From assembly GCA_013177805.1 (NCBI GenBank), contig JABLXU010000037.1:1-53743 (forward strand): DNA of 53,743 nucleotides, in the 5' to 3' direction. Origin of the DNA: Candidatus Omnitrophota bacterium. Lineage in GTDB: Bacteria > Hinthialibacterota > Hinthialibacteria > Hinthialibacterales > Hinthialibacteraceae. Shown here in pieces: positions 40,792 to 49,478 of the stretch (positions are counted from its first letter, which is position 1; each line of letters starts with the position of its first letter). The position numbers and the translations under genes are program-made. Under the pieces are notes generated by a model, which ran no database searches, had not been told where the DNA came from, and worked only from the letters and a program-made list of their open reading frames with translations.

Positions 40792-41760
40792 ATGAAACCG
40801 AGTCACTTTGGATTTGTTCCATTCTTTGTGCTGATGGTATTCTCCTGCCCATCCGTTACCCAATCGGATGGGCTCCGCGCCCTGGCCTATTCCCCACGCT
40901 CTCCCGAAGAGGCATTGCAATGGCAAAACGAGGTCCGGGAACGGTTGTTTGTCATTTTGCTGGTGGACGATTTGTGGGAACAAAAATCCACAATCCCCTT
41001 GAATCCCACCACGCTTTCGGAAGAGAAAGTTAGCGGATTCACACGACAGGAGATCGAAATTCAATCCACTCCCCGCCGCCGGATTCCCGTGGTGGTGACC
41101 CTGCCAGATACAGGAACGCCGCCCTACCCCGGCGTGGTGTGTATCCACGGGCATGGCGGCACGCGGTATAGCCCCTATGACACCGCATCGATCTACAAAG
41201 GCTTCGCCGCCGAGCTGGCGCGCCGCGGAATGGTCACTATCGCCGCTGACGTAGGCCAGCACGAAGTCCGCGAAATGGGCCGTACGCTGATGGGCGAACG
41301 GTTGTGGGACCTGGTCCGCTGTGTGGATTATCTCACCGGCATGGAGGGAGTGGACGCGAAGCGGATCGGCTGCGCGGGGCTGTCGCTGGGAGGCGAGATG
41401 GCCATGTGGCTGGGCGCGATGGACACCCGCGTGGCGGCCACGGTCAGTTCGGGTTTTCTGACCACCATGGATCAGATGGAACAGAACCATTGCCTCTGCT
41501 GGAAAGTGGCCGGATTGCGGGCATTGGTGGATTACGCCGATATCTATTCGCTGATTGCTCCCCGGTTCCTGCAATGCCAGAACGGCTTGAAAGAAGGCCC
41601 CAAGGATTTCTATGTCCCTCTGGCGCGCGAAGCGTTGAAGGAAATCCAACCGATTTACGCAAGTCTCGGCCATCCGGAGCGTGTCTCCCTGGACATTCAC
41701 GAGGGCGGACATGAAATCGACCTTCCGGCCCTTTTGCATTTTTTTGAAGAAAATCTTTAG
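40792..41760 (+). CDS. Exported alpha/beta hydrolase, esterase-like
   Basis: 322 residues; the ATG follows AAAGGA and starts a signal peptide (FGFVPFFVLMVFSCPSVT). The alpha/beta hydrolase fold shows the oxyanion strand VCIHGHGGTRYS, the nucleophile elbow GLSLGG and the C-terminal His in HEGGHEID. The acid is probably in the ADIYSLIAPRF region. The pattern resembles acetyl-xylan esterase- or dienelactone-hydrolase-like enzymes often secreted by biopolymer degraders. Substrate not identifiable. First of a run of + strand genes for exported and sugar-phosphate-related proteins. Confidence 0.83.
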   Translation: MKPSHFGFVPFFVLMVFSCPSVTQSDGLRALAYSPRSPEEALQWQNEVRERLFVILLVDDLWEQKSTIPLNPTTLSEEKVSGFTRQEIEIQSTPRRRIPVVVTLPDTGTPPYPGVVCIHGHGGTRYSPYDTASIYKGFAAELARRGMVTIAADVGQHEVREMGRTLMGERLWDLVRCVDYLTGMEGVDAKRIGCAGLSLGGEMAMWLGAMDTRVAATVSSGFLTTMDQMEQNHCLCWKVAGLRALVDYADIYSLIAPRFLQCQNGLKEGPKDFYVPLAREALKEIQPIYASLGHPERVSLDIHEGGHEIDLPALLHFFEENL

Positions 41761-41941
41761 AATCTTGGTGACTATTTACTCGATAACAGAACTTTTTCAT
41801 GGCCCCATTCATGATAGGATGATGTATGGGAACGACAAACTGTTCTTTCTTCTCCTGGGATTCTTCTCCTGGGAGAAAGTGTACAGTCCGAATACTCAAC
41901 AAAACCTGGAACGATTCCTATTGATTGCATCGGAGTCCCTC

Positions 41942-43072
41942 ATGAAATTATCCGTGGCTATCTCCTTCGGCGTTGGGCTGAGTTTTCTTCTTGCCGTTGC
42001 CGGCGTGGGGCAGGGAACCGCCGCACCGCCGCAAGAACCAGACTGGGCGCGCGTGATCGAGGATGAACGCGCTATCAAGATCGAAACGGACCGGCTCGAA
42101 GCCTCCATTCCCAAAAAAGACCCCAAGCACTGGATGACCGGCATCGAAAAGGGATCATTTCTCGACAAGGCCACCGGCTACCGGGATATCGGCGATGGCT
42201 TGATGGTCGTCGATTGGCTCATGGAAGCAGGCAGCGATGAAAGCTATGCCGAGGCGGTCATCGCGCCGGACGGGCACGGCGTCGGGCGCTATACCTGGTA
42301 TGAGAATGAAACCGATCCCGAACGCCGGCACTACGCTCTCATGGCGCACGGCAGCAGCCACCGCAAGCGGGTGGTCGAAGGACCGCAACTCTGCCACCGC
42401 ATGAAACCCGTCCAGCCGGAGGTCATCCGCGGCCGGGATTTTATCGCGGTCACCACGGTCTATCACTTTGAATACGCCGCCCCAGGCCGCCAACCGGGAT
42501 CGCGTTGGACCCAACGGATCGTCTTTCCCCGCGGCGAGCGGTTCTTCGTGTTGATGGACAAGATCGACAGCGTCAACGATTCCCCGGAAATGTTTCTGCG
42601 CAACGATACCCCAGGCTGTTTCCGTCATGTGCAGGGCGATACGTTCAGTGAAATCTACCTCAGTTATCTGAGCGGCCCGAAAGGCGTGCGCATCCCGGCG
42701 AGCGAGTTCTTCAATCCATTTCCGCCGGATCTGAAGTTCGGCTACCGGCGGGATTTCAACCGGACACCGGAATATTTCATCCGCGCCTGCCATTTGCGGG
42801 ACAAGGAGACTGGCCAAGACGGTCCCTGGCTGGCCGGCCTGACTCTCGAGCCGTCCGTGGTTTATGAGGCGTGGTGCAGTCAGCGGCCGGGGGACATTGT
42901 CGTCATGATCGAGGAGATTCACGGCCGGCCGGTGAAGGCGGGAGAATCCTTCAGCGCCGCCCATATCGTGGGATTCTTCGACACGATCGAGGAAATGCGC
43001 CACGTGTATGACCGCTACAAAGGCCATACCGCGCTAGAGGCCGATGCCTCCGGTTGGCGGCTCGTGAAATAG
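41942..43072 (+). CDS. Exported protein of unknown function
   Basis: 376 residues. ATG 41942 (CGGAG 7 bases upstream) starts a signal peptide MKLSVAISFGVGLSFLLAVAG; the frame is open upstream to 41681 but overlaps the previous gene. I do not recognise the family. The sequence is rich in beta-strand-like segments (FIAVTTVYHFEYAAPG, TQRIVFPRGERFFVLMDKIDSV, CFRHVQGDTFSEIYLSYLSG) suggestive of a beta-sandwich resembling glycan-active or carbohydrate-binding folds. No catalytic residues can be named. Flanked by a secreted hydrolase and a secreted phosphoesterase, so it is probably periplasmic or extracellular and may act with them. Confidence 0.7.
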   Translation: MKLSVAISFGVGLSFLLAVAGVGQGTAAPPQEPDWARVIEDERAIKIETDRLEASIPKKDPKHWMTGIEKGSFLDKATGYRDIGDGLMVVDWLMEAGSDESYAEAVIAPDGHGVGRYTWYENETDPERRHYALMAHGSSHRKRVVEGPQLCHRMKPVQPEVIRGRDFIAVTTVYHFEYAAPGRQPGSRWTQRIVFPRGERFFVLMDKIDSVNDSPEMFLRNDTPGCFRHVQGDTFSEIYLSYLSGPKGVRIPASEFFNPFPPDLKFGYRRDFNRTPEYFIRACHLRDKETGQDGPWLAGLTLEPSVVYEAWCSQRPGDIVVMIEEIHGRPVKAGESFSAAHIVGFFDTIEEMRHVYDRYKGHTALEADASGWRLVK

Positions 43073-43294
43073 GACCGCGCTTTTCTTGGATTCCTCATTT
43101 CATCACCGGCATGGTAGGCCGGATCAATATCCTTCGTGCGGCGGGATTTGATTTTTCCGGTAAGCCCCCATTCTCCACAGAACAAGGAGGTTATTCAATT
43201 CAGAATCCTGTGCTGGTTTTCGCGTACTGGCCCGGAAACATGATCCCGCCTATGATTTTGAGACAATCCATATTCATAGGAGGAAACAATCCTG

Positions 43295-45166
43295 ATGAAG
43301 TATATTCGATTCACCCGTTGGAGTATCCTGATTGCCGGATGGGGATGCTTCGTGATCGCGGACCTTCCGGGGCAAACAGAAACCGCGGCTTCCAGCACCG
43401 TGGCCTCCACGGCGTGCGGCCGGGTGGGATTGCTTCCTGAGATCCCCGCTGGATACAGCCAACGGGAGGTCCAGGCGCTCGTGCTTATGGGCCATCCCAC
43501 CGTTACCTTGGATGGGAACTACCAGGCCGTCCTCCGTTTCCAAACCGCCAAGCCCACACCCGCGGCGCGGATCTATTATGGCACATTTCTTCCGGATCAG
43601 ATCCTGCTGGAACCCCGCTACCGCCGCACGGAGAAGGAAAATCTCGATACCATGAGCACCTCCCACGCAATCCGAATCGATCTCGCGCCGCTGATGGGCG
43701 CCTCCATCGACGTGAACCGGATGGCGGAAAACGACGGGGGCGTGGTGGCTTACCGGCTGGAGATTTATGATCCCCAGGAGGCGCGCAGCCATTTCTACGA
43801 CTCGCGATTCGAATTCCGGGGCCGCGAGATTGTCCCCACCATCATTGAAGGGCCGTTTGTCGATCGGATCACGCCCACCCGCGCGGTGATTTCGTGGGAA
43901 TCCGATTTGCCCGCGCGGGGGACGGTGCGGGCCGGCACCAAGTCATATTCCACTGGAAATGATCTCGCCACGCGGCACGAAGTGCACTTGACGGATTTGC
44001 AATCCGGGATGCGTTATCCCTACCGCGTTGAACTGACGAACGGGCGCGTGTCCAGTGCCGGCCGGGAATTTTATTTCCGCACGCCGGATCACGCGCAGCC
44101 CCATTTCCGTTTCGCCGTCCTGGGAGACAGCCGGGAAGGCGTGGGTGGAGGCGAAATGGCGTATGGGGGAACAAATCTGAAAGTCTTGGAGAGGCTGATC
44201 ACCGACGCGTTCAACCGGAACGCGGAGTTCATCATCCATACCGGAGACTTGATCAACGGCTATACCACCAGCCCGTTGGATTTCAGCATGCAGCTTAAGG
44301 CCTTCAAGCACGCGATGGAGCCGGCAGGGCGGTATATCCCCATCTATGAAATGATGGGCAATCACGAGGCCCTGATGAACCGGTACGTGGACCAGCAGGG
44401 CCGGGGGGTTTCCCTGGATAAGCCGGGGAACGACAGCGCGGAGGCGTTGTTCCGCCGGGCGTTTGTGAATCCCGAAAACGGGCCGGAAGCGGAAATCGAA
44501 GGCGCGCCGAGTTACCAGGAAACCGTGTACACTTTCGATTACGGCTCCTGCCGGTTTGTAGTCATGAACACCAATTATTGGTGGTGCAGCGCGCCCGAAG
44601 CAATCGGGGGCAACCTGGAAGGCTATGTGCTGGACAAGCAATGGGAATGGCTGCGGCAAGTATTCGCCCAAGCGCGAGAGGATGCGGCAGTCCAGCATTT
44701 GTTTCTCCTCGGGCATGAGCCCATGTTCCCCAATGACGGCCACGTAGGGGATGCCATGTGGTACCATGGGGGCGATCCGGATAAGAACGGGGGTATCGAC
44801 CGGACGTACGTGGTGGAACGGCGGGATGAGATCTGGGAGGCCTTCGTGGCGACGGGCAAGGCGCGGGCGGCCCTTTTCGCGGACGAACATAATTACAGCC
44901 GCACCTGGATCGACACGAACGTCAATCCCCGGTATGCGCGTCCCACCTGGCAGATCATCTCCGGCGGGGCGGGAGCGCCTTTTCACGCCCTGAATCCGGA
45001 GGTCCCATGGGCTGGGCAGGTGCGGGCGCATAGCGTCCAGATCCATTACCTCCTGTTCGAGGTCAACGGCCCCGCAATCCAGATGGAAGCCATCAGCAGC
45101 ACCGGCGAGATCATCGACCGGGTGGATCTGGCCGTGTACCGGCCGGGAGAAGGAGTATCCCCATGA
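43295..45166 (+). CDS. Exported calcineurin-like metallophosphoesterase with FnIII-like N-terminal domain
   Basis: 623 residues; AGGAGG 11 bases before the ATG and an N-terminal hydrophobic segment (WSILIAGWGCFVIADLPG). Residues ~185-265 look like the fibronectin-III/purple acid phosphatase N-terminal domain (FVDRITPTRAVISWESD, HEVHLTDLQSGMRYPYRVEL, FYFRTPD). The metal-binding series follows: GDSRE, HTGDLI, MGNHEA, LGHEPMF and ADEHNYSR (in place of GHxH). It should hydrolyse phosphoesters in the periplasm or outside. The stop overlaps the aldolase start by ATGA, implying translational coupling of an exported phosphatase with a cytosolic sugar-phosphate enzyme. Confidence 0.87.
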   Translation: MKYIRFTRWSILIAGWGCFVIADLPGQTETAASSTVASTACGRVGLLPEIPAGYSQREVQALVLMGHPTVTLDGNYQAVLRFQTAKPTPAARIYYGTFLPDQILLEPRYRRTEKENLDTMSTSHAIRIDLAPLMGASIDVNRMAENDGGVVAYRLEIYDPQEARSHFYDSRFEFRGREIVPTIIEGPFVDRITPTRAVISWESDLPARGTVRAGTKSYSTGNDLATRHEVHLTDLQSGMRYPYRVELTNGRVSSAGREFYFRTPDHAQPHFRFAVLGDSREGVGGGEMAYGGTNLKVLERLITDAFNRNAEFIIHTGDLINGYTTSPLDFSMQLKAFKHAMEPAGRYIPIYEMMGNHEALMNRYVDQQGRGVSLDKPGNDSAEALFRRAFVNPENGPEAEIEGAPSYQETVYTFDYGSCRFVVMNTNYWWCSAPEAIGGNLEGYVLDKQWEWLRQVFAQAREDAAVQHLFLLGHEPMFPNDGHVGDAMWYHGGDPDKNGGIDRTYVVERRDEIWEAFVATGKARAALFADEHNYSRTWIDTNVNPRYARPTWQIISGGAGAPFHALNPEVPWAGQVRAHSVQIHYLLFEVNGPAIQMEAISSTGEIIDRVDLAVYRPGEGVSP

Positions 45167-46047
45167 GCCTCATGAGCATGAAACCGATGTTGGCCGTGGC
45201 CCGCGAAAAACAGTACGCCGTGGGGGCTTTCAACGCGGTCGATTACCTGTCCATCAAGGCGGTGCTGAAGGCCGCAGAGGAGATCGACGCGCCGGTGATC
45301 ATCCAGACCTCGGTCAAAACGGTGAAATTCTGGGGCCACGCGCCGATCGTCGCCTGGATGAAGGAACTGGCCCAGGATTTGCCTATTCCGGTGGCGTTGC
45401 ACCTCGACCATTGCAAGGATGTGGATTTCATCCAGCAGTGCATCGACGCCGGCTGGACCTCGGTGATGATCGACGCTTCGTCTCTACCCTACGAGCAAAA
45501 CCTGACGGTTTCGCAAGAGGTGGCGCGGCGGGGCGCGGCGGCGGGCGTGGGCGTAGAAGCCGAACTCGGGGAAATCGGCGGGGTGGAAGAAGACATTGCC
45601 GTGGACGAAGCGGAGGCGCACCTGGCCGATCCGGAAAAGGCGGTGCGCTTTTGTCAGGCCATGGATCTGGCCGTCTTCGCTCCGGCGATCGGCACCGCGC
45701 ATGGGATTTACAAGGGGGAACCCAAAATCGCCTTTGACCGCTTGGAAGCCATCTCGCGGCGCGTTTCGACTCCCTTGGCGCTCCATGGAGGCACCGGATT
45801 GTCCGATGAGGTGTTCAAACGTTGCATCGCCTTAGGCTGCGCGAAGGTTAATATTTCCACGGAATTGAAACATATCTTCATTGACAGCATCGCGGACTAT
45901 CAGCGCCAGGGGGGCGTGTATGAACCTCTTAAGGCTCTTGAAGTGCAATATGATCAGATCAAACAAGCCATGCAAAAGCATATGATCCTGTTTGGAAGTG
46001 AAGGCCGGGCCTCCCGCGACCGGCAGGAATATGCGCGGTTTTTATGA
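45163..46047 (+). CDS. Class II (zinc) fructose/tagatose-bisphosphate aldolase-type protein
   Basis: 294 residues. Class II signatures: AVGAFNAVDYLSIKAVLKAAEE at the start, ALHLDHCKDVDFIQQCIDAGWTSVMIDAS (zinc/catalytic region), EAELGEIGGVEED, GTAHGIYKGEPKIAFDRL, LALHGGTGLSDE and CAKVNISTELK. These match the class IIB group (Fba/GatY/KbaY); FBP versus tagatose 1,6-bisphosphate specificity cannot be told. It cleaves a ketose bisphosphate into two triose phosphates. The ATG overlaps the metallophosphoesterase gene by 4 bases and the CbbY-like phosphatase gene follows, suggesting a small sugar-phosphate module rather than glycolysis in general. Confidence 0.9.
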   Translation: MSLMSMKPMLAVAREKQYAVGAFNAVDYLSIKAVLKAAEEIDAPVIIQTSVKTVKFWGHAPIVAWMKELAQDLPIPVALHLDHCKDVDFIQQCIDAGWTSVMIDASSLPYEQNLTVSQEVARRGAAAGVGVEAELGEIGGVEEDIAVDEAEAHLADPEKAVRFCQAMDLAVFAPAIGTAHGIYKGEPKIAFDRLEAISRRVSTPLALHGGTGLSDEVFKRCIALGCAKVNISTELKHIFIDSIADYQRQGGVYEPLKALEVQYDQIKQAMQKHMILFGSEGRASRDRQEYARFL

Positions 46048-46117
46048 TAAGGTATTAAAAAGGCAGGGTGGATTGCGCAAACCGGAATCCACATCCATCT
46101 TGAGGAGGATCCCAACC

Positions 46118-46828
46118 TTGCTGAAAGCCTTGATCTTCGATTGCGACGGCGTGCTGGCGGACACGGAACGGGACGGCCACCGGGTGGCCTTCAACCGCGC
46201 GTTCCAGGAGAAAGGATATGCCATCGAATGGGACGTGGATCTTTACGGCGAACTGCTGAAGGTGTCCGGCGGCAAGGAACGCATGCGGCATTATTTCATC
46301 CAACACGGCTGGCCGAACGATGTCAAAGATCAGCATGAGTGGCTGCAAGAGATGCATCAGCTCAAGACCAATATTTTCATGCGGATCATCGAGAGCGGGC
46401 AACTCCCCGCGCGGTCCGGTGTGAAGCGGCTGGTGGACGAAGCCCTGGCCGAGGGCATCCGGCTGGCGGTCTGTTCGACCTCCAACGAGCGGGCGGTGAC
46501 GCAGGTCGTCGAAACCTTGCTGGGGCCGGAACGGAAGAAGCAGTTTTTGATCCTCGCGGGAGACATTGTCACGCACAAAAAGCCGGATCCCGAAATCTAC
46601 TCGCTGGCCAAGGAACGGCTGGGGTTGAAAGGCGCAGAATGTATGGTGATCGAGGACAGCCGCAACGGTCTGCTGGCCGCCAAGGCGGCGCTGATGCATT
46701 GCCTGGTCACTATCAGCCACTATACGAAGGATGAGGATTTTACCGAAGCCGATGCCGTGGTCCCCGAGCTGGGCGACCCACCGGACGTGTATGTCACGTT
46801 GGAAGATTTGAAGCGGATCGTGGGGTGA
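46118..46828 (+). CDS. HAD-superfamily hydrolase, CbbY-like
   Basis: 236 residues from TTG 46118, chosen because GAGGAGGAT lies ~8 bases upstream and the next codons start the family motif (LKALIFDCDGVLADTERDGHR). Motif II is CSTSNE, III HKKPDPEIYSLAKERLG, IV VIEDSRNGLLAAKAALM. The extended cap (FNRAFQEKGYAIEWD, LYGELLKVSGGKERMRHYF) is like CbbY proteins, which remove the phosphate from xylulose 1,5-bisphosphate, a Rubisco inhibitor, in autotrophs. No Rubisco gene is present here, so a general sugar-phosphate clean-up role is as likely. It follows the aldolase gene after 70 bases. Confidence 0.88.
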   Translation: MLKALIFDCDGVLADTERDGHRVAFNRAFQEKGYAIEWDVDLYGELLKVSGGKERMRHYFIQHGWPNDVKDQHEWLQEMHQLKTNIFMRIIESGQLPARSGVKRLVDEALAEGIRLAVCSTSNERAVTQVVETLLGPERKKQFLILAGDIVTHKKPDPEIYSLAKERLGLKGAECMVIEDSRNGLLAAKAALMHCLVTISHYTKDEDFTEADAVVPELGDPPDVYVTLEDLKRIVG

Positions 46829-46904
46829 GGAGACGAAGGATTACCTGGCTGGCAAGAGGGAGCGGCCAAAAGCCACTTTATGGTGGAACGGTCATTGTTT
46901 CTGC

Positions 46905-47365
46905 GTAACAGGTCACTCCTCTGAAGGAAAACCGCTCTACTACCCCCCTCTTTTACTCAAAAATCCCGCCCCGCATAAAATAAATTACACAGAGCATTAC
47001 TTTCCGGCCGGTTTTGAAGTTGAAACGTCCATGGACAGGCACTGGCCCGCGATCGTCGAGCCAATTCTGGATGCAATCCGGTGTTTGGCCCCCCCCATGC
47101 TGGGGGGACGAGCCGAACTGTCTTTTGCCGCGACGATTCCTGGCCGGAGACGAAGAAGCCCTCGTGTTTCTTTTCCTGGAAATCCTCCGGCGCGTGAATA
47201 AATCAACGCCCTCGCCTTCCACCCTGTGTGGGATGATTCCCTCCACACCGTGAAACGGCGCGGCTACAAACCTATCGCCCCCATCTTTTGCGTCCTGCGG
47301 TACGTCCGTACCTGGAACCTGACGCCCTTCCTGCCGGTTAGCAAATCAGAAGAGTGACCTGTTAC
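46905..47365. mobile_element. 461-bp element with 20-bp terminal inverted repeats
   Basis: The ends GTAACAGGTCACTCCTCTGA (46905-46924) and TCAGAAGAGTGACCTGTTAC (47346-47365) are inverted repeats with one mismatch in 20. The interior contains a GC-rich hairpin CCCCCC-ATGCT-GGGGGG (47091-47107) and a short + strand frame (47202-47357) whose stop lies within the right repeat. No intact transposase is present and no target duplication is evident at the ends. It may be a MITE or the remnant of an insertion sequence. Without other copies it could also be a chance or regulatory inverted repeat, though 19/20 identity at 461 bp makes chance unlikely. Confidence 0.6.
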
Positions 47366-47393
47366 AAGTCGGGTAAGGGCGAAATGATAATGC

Positions 47394-48374
47394 CTACTTA
47401 TACATCTCTCCCGTTTTTGCCGACGAGGTGGGCAGGATGCCGAGTTGTGTCAACAAGCCGAGATGATCCCAATAATAATGCGCATAAGAAATCAATCCAT
47501 CGGATGTAACGCGATAAAGATCCCCGCTGCGAAGTTGGAATTTACGGCCGGTCGCGGGGAATCCAAAATAGGGGGCGGTATGGGTTCCTGTGTAGATTTC
47601 ATCCGAATATATCCATCCATCCCCAAAATCAACTAATTTTAGTACTTCGACTTTCACATCCGCGAATGTGTTGACATACATTTCCTGTACCGCACCGAAT
47701 TCTTCCCGGGAGATTTTCCCGAGAGCCGTGACAACGATATCGGCGTCTTTCGCGATCATTTTAGTCATTTCCACCGGATTATGGGCATTGAACCGGTTCC
47801 CGAGTTCCGGAGGAGTATTTAGAAAGCTCAATCCCGTCGGCACGGGATCGGGCAGTGTGAAAGACGGCGTCAAGGGCGGCAGTTCGGGAGCCGGCATGGC
47901 CCCCAGGGTGATCAGGACGCCCTGCATGTCGCCATAGGTGGTTACTTTCTTGATCTTGGTTCCCTCGAATTCCCAAACATCAAGATGCGGGAAAAAACTA
48001 GGGAAATTCTTTCCCGTGGGTGGAATGCCATTCCATACCTCTTTGTGAGTCCCGCTAATCGTATGTTCCATGATTAAAATATTTCCCGAAACCAGTATGA
48101 CTCCCTCGTTACCCTTGAAATCTGGAAATCCCTTCAGAAAATCGGTCCAAAAATATTGCCATTCCGGTTCGCTGAAGGTCATGGACATGGGGACCAGATC
48201 GTACACGAATCCGGGGGCGTGCATGGTTTTGCATTTTTCCAGGTCGTGCGCGGTCAGATATCCCACATACTGCTCGTGCAGGGCTTTGAGTTCATCGGCG
48301 GTTTGCGAAAAGCCCCTCGGCGCGAAGACAAGCAGAACTCCAGCCATAATGAGAACTGCGGAATAGCGTTTCAT
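47394..48374 (-). CDS. Exported protein with two SnoaL-like domains
   Basis: 326 residues; the ATG has GGGAGGA ~9 bases upstream on the minus strand, and the start is a signal peptide (SAVLIMAGVLLVFAPRGFS). Two SnoaL/NTF2-like (ester-cyclase) units occur in tandem: about residues 25-155 (LHEQYVGYLTAHDLEKCKTMH, GTHKEVWNGIPPTGKNF, VTTYGDMQGVLITLG) and 185-315 (NRFNAHNPVEMTKMI, GTHTAPYFGFPATGRKF, HYYWDHLGLLTQLG). The two share GTH-x5/6-G-x-P-x-TG-x-x-F. SnoaL-like domains bind or isomerise small hydrophobic ligands; export and duplication are unusual. Function unknown. Confidence 0.85.
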   Translation of the reverse strand: MKRYSAVLIMAGVLLVFAPRGFSQTADELKALHEQYVGYLTAHDLEKCKTMHAPGFVYDLVPMSMTFSEPEWQYFWTDFLKGFPDFKGNEGVILVSGNILIMEHTISGTHKEVWNGIPPTGKNFPSFFPHLDVWEFEGTKIKKVTTYGDMQGVLITLGAMPAPELPPLTPSFTLPDPVPTGLSFLNTPPELGNRFNAHNPVEMTKMIAKDADIVVTALGKISREEFGAVQEMYVNTFADVKVEVLKLVDFGDGWIYSDEIYTGTHTAPYFGFPATGRKFQLRSGDLYRVTSDGLISYAHYYWDHLGLLTQLGILPTSSAKTGEMYK

Positions 48375-48431
48375 GATGGTATCCTCCCATTGTTTAATTG
48401 AATAAAAAAATTCAATTCGTTAATTCCTACT

Positions 48432-49451
48432 TTATCTGAACAATTCCCAATTCTTCATGGATGACATATCGGGAAGATGGGAAAACTGGACATCCGAGAA
48501 TTGCGCGGTAATGAAAAGATCTTTATTGGCGAATGCACTTACGATGAGACCTGCATACACCGGACCTGTAAAGTGAATCTCTCGGCTTAGGAAGTAGACC
48601 CATCGGGTCTCGGTGGGATCGAAATAGAACATGCTGAATAAATCGCCTGAACGCACAATTCGTACACGTTTTATACGGCTGAAATCGGATATGGGATGGC
48701 CGTCATAATCAAAGTCCTGGCCAAGTGCATCTCTCCATACGATATCAGTGGATCGGCCATGAGCATACATCCATCCTGAAAAAAATAGGGCATGCGATGA
48801 AAGATTATCCATGAAAGTCAAACCGGCCCCGGCGCCCGGTGTAATATCTGTAAGAATTTCTTGATTAATTGTAGCCGATAGACTGAAGTCACCGTTGATT
48901 TTCAAGTAGGCATATTGGCCTTCCATGTTGAAGGTACCCGAGGCCCCTCCCTTGATGGTGTATACTTCTGTCTCCTCATCGAAGAACGCTTCCCCCGGTG
49001 GAATTTCTCCTATATCCACATGATTCACGAAAATGCCGACTGGCTTGGGCGCGGCGGCCGGCATACGGGAAAGGCCGGTGATTTCGTTCGCGTTCACAGT
49101 GCCTGAAAAGATGGCATCTCCCGTTGCTTCTTCCGGAGAAAAGATAGAATACCTGAGGGTGGCTGATCCGCTCGCATTGGCAAACTTCCAGGTTATAGTC
49201 CCCGCCTCTTGATCGATCACCCCTCGTTGATATACTTGATGAATGATCCAACCGGGGGGGACTTTTTCAATAACGGTGACATCAGCGGAAATGCCTTCGA
49301 TAATGAGTTTCACAGTGAATTGCATATCGGGAACATATTCCTCATAGGCGAGAACGCGTTCGCCGGTCACTTGCGCCTGGGCGCAGGGATTCAGCAGGAA
49401 AACAACGAAGAATAGCAAACAAACATAATGGAATCGATCAAAGCCGGACAT
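48432..49451 (-). CDS. Exported protein with shared N-terminal module and a beta-sandwich C-terminus
   Basis: 339 residues; GGAAAGGA precedes the ATG and the start is a signal peptide (FHYVCLLFFVVFLLNPCAQA). Residues ~35-130 form a beta-rich module (YVPDMQFTVKLIIEG, VTVIEKVPPGWIIHQV, GTITWKFANASG, TGDAIFSG) that is repeated, diverged, at the N-terminus of the next protein (49479-50744). The C-terminal ~200 residues (YAYLKINGDFSLSATIN, GAGLTFMDNL, VRIVRSGDLFSMFYFD, VYAGLIVSAF) resemble a concanavalin-like/DUF1349-like beta-sandwich. It is probably periplasmic or surface-exposed. AT-rich relative to the core. Confidence 0.75.
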   Translation of the reverse strand: MSGFDRFHYVCLLFFVVFLLNPCAQAQVTGERVLAYEEYVPDMQFTVKLIIEGISADVTVIEKVPPGWIIHQVYQRGVIDQEAGTITWKFANASGSATLRYSIFSPEEATGDAIFSGTVNANEITGLSRMPAAAPKPVGIFVNHVDIGEIPPGEAFFDEETEVYTIKGGASGTFNMEGQYAYLKINGDFSLSATINQEILTDITPGAGAGLTFMDNLSSHALFFSGWMYAHGRSTDIVWRDALGQDFDYDGHPISDFSRIKRVRIVRSGDLFSMFYFDPTETRWVYFLSREIHFTGPVYAGLIVSAFANKDLFITAQFSDVQFSHLPDMSSMKNWELFR

Positions 49452-49478
49452 TGTTAATTTTCCTTTCCGATCATTGTA

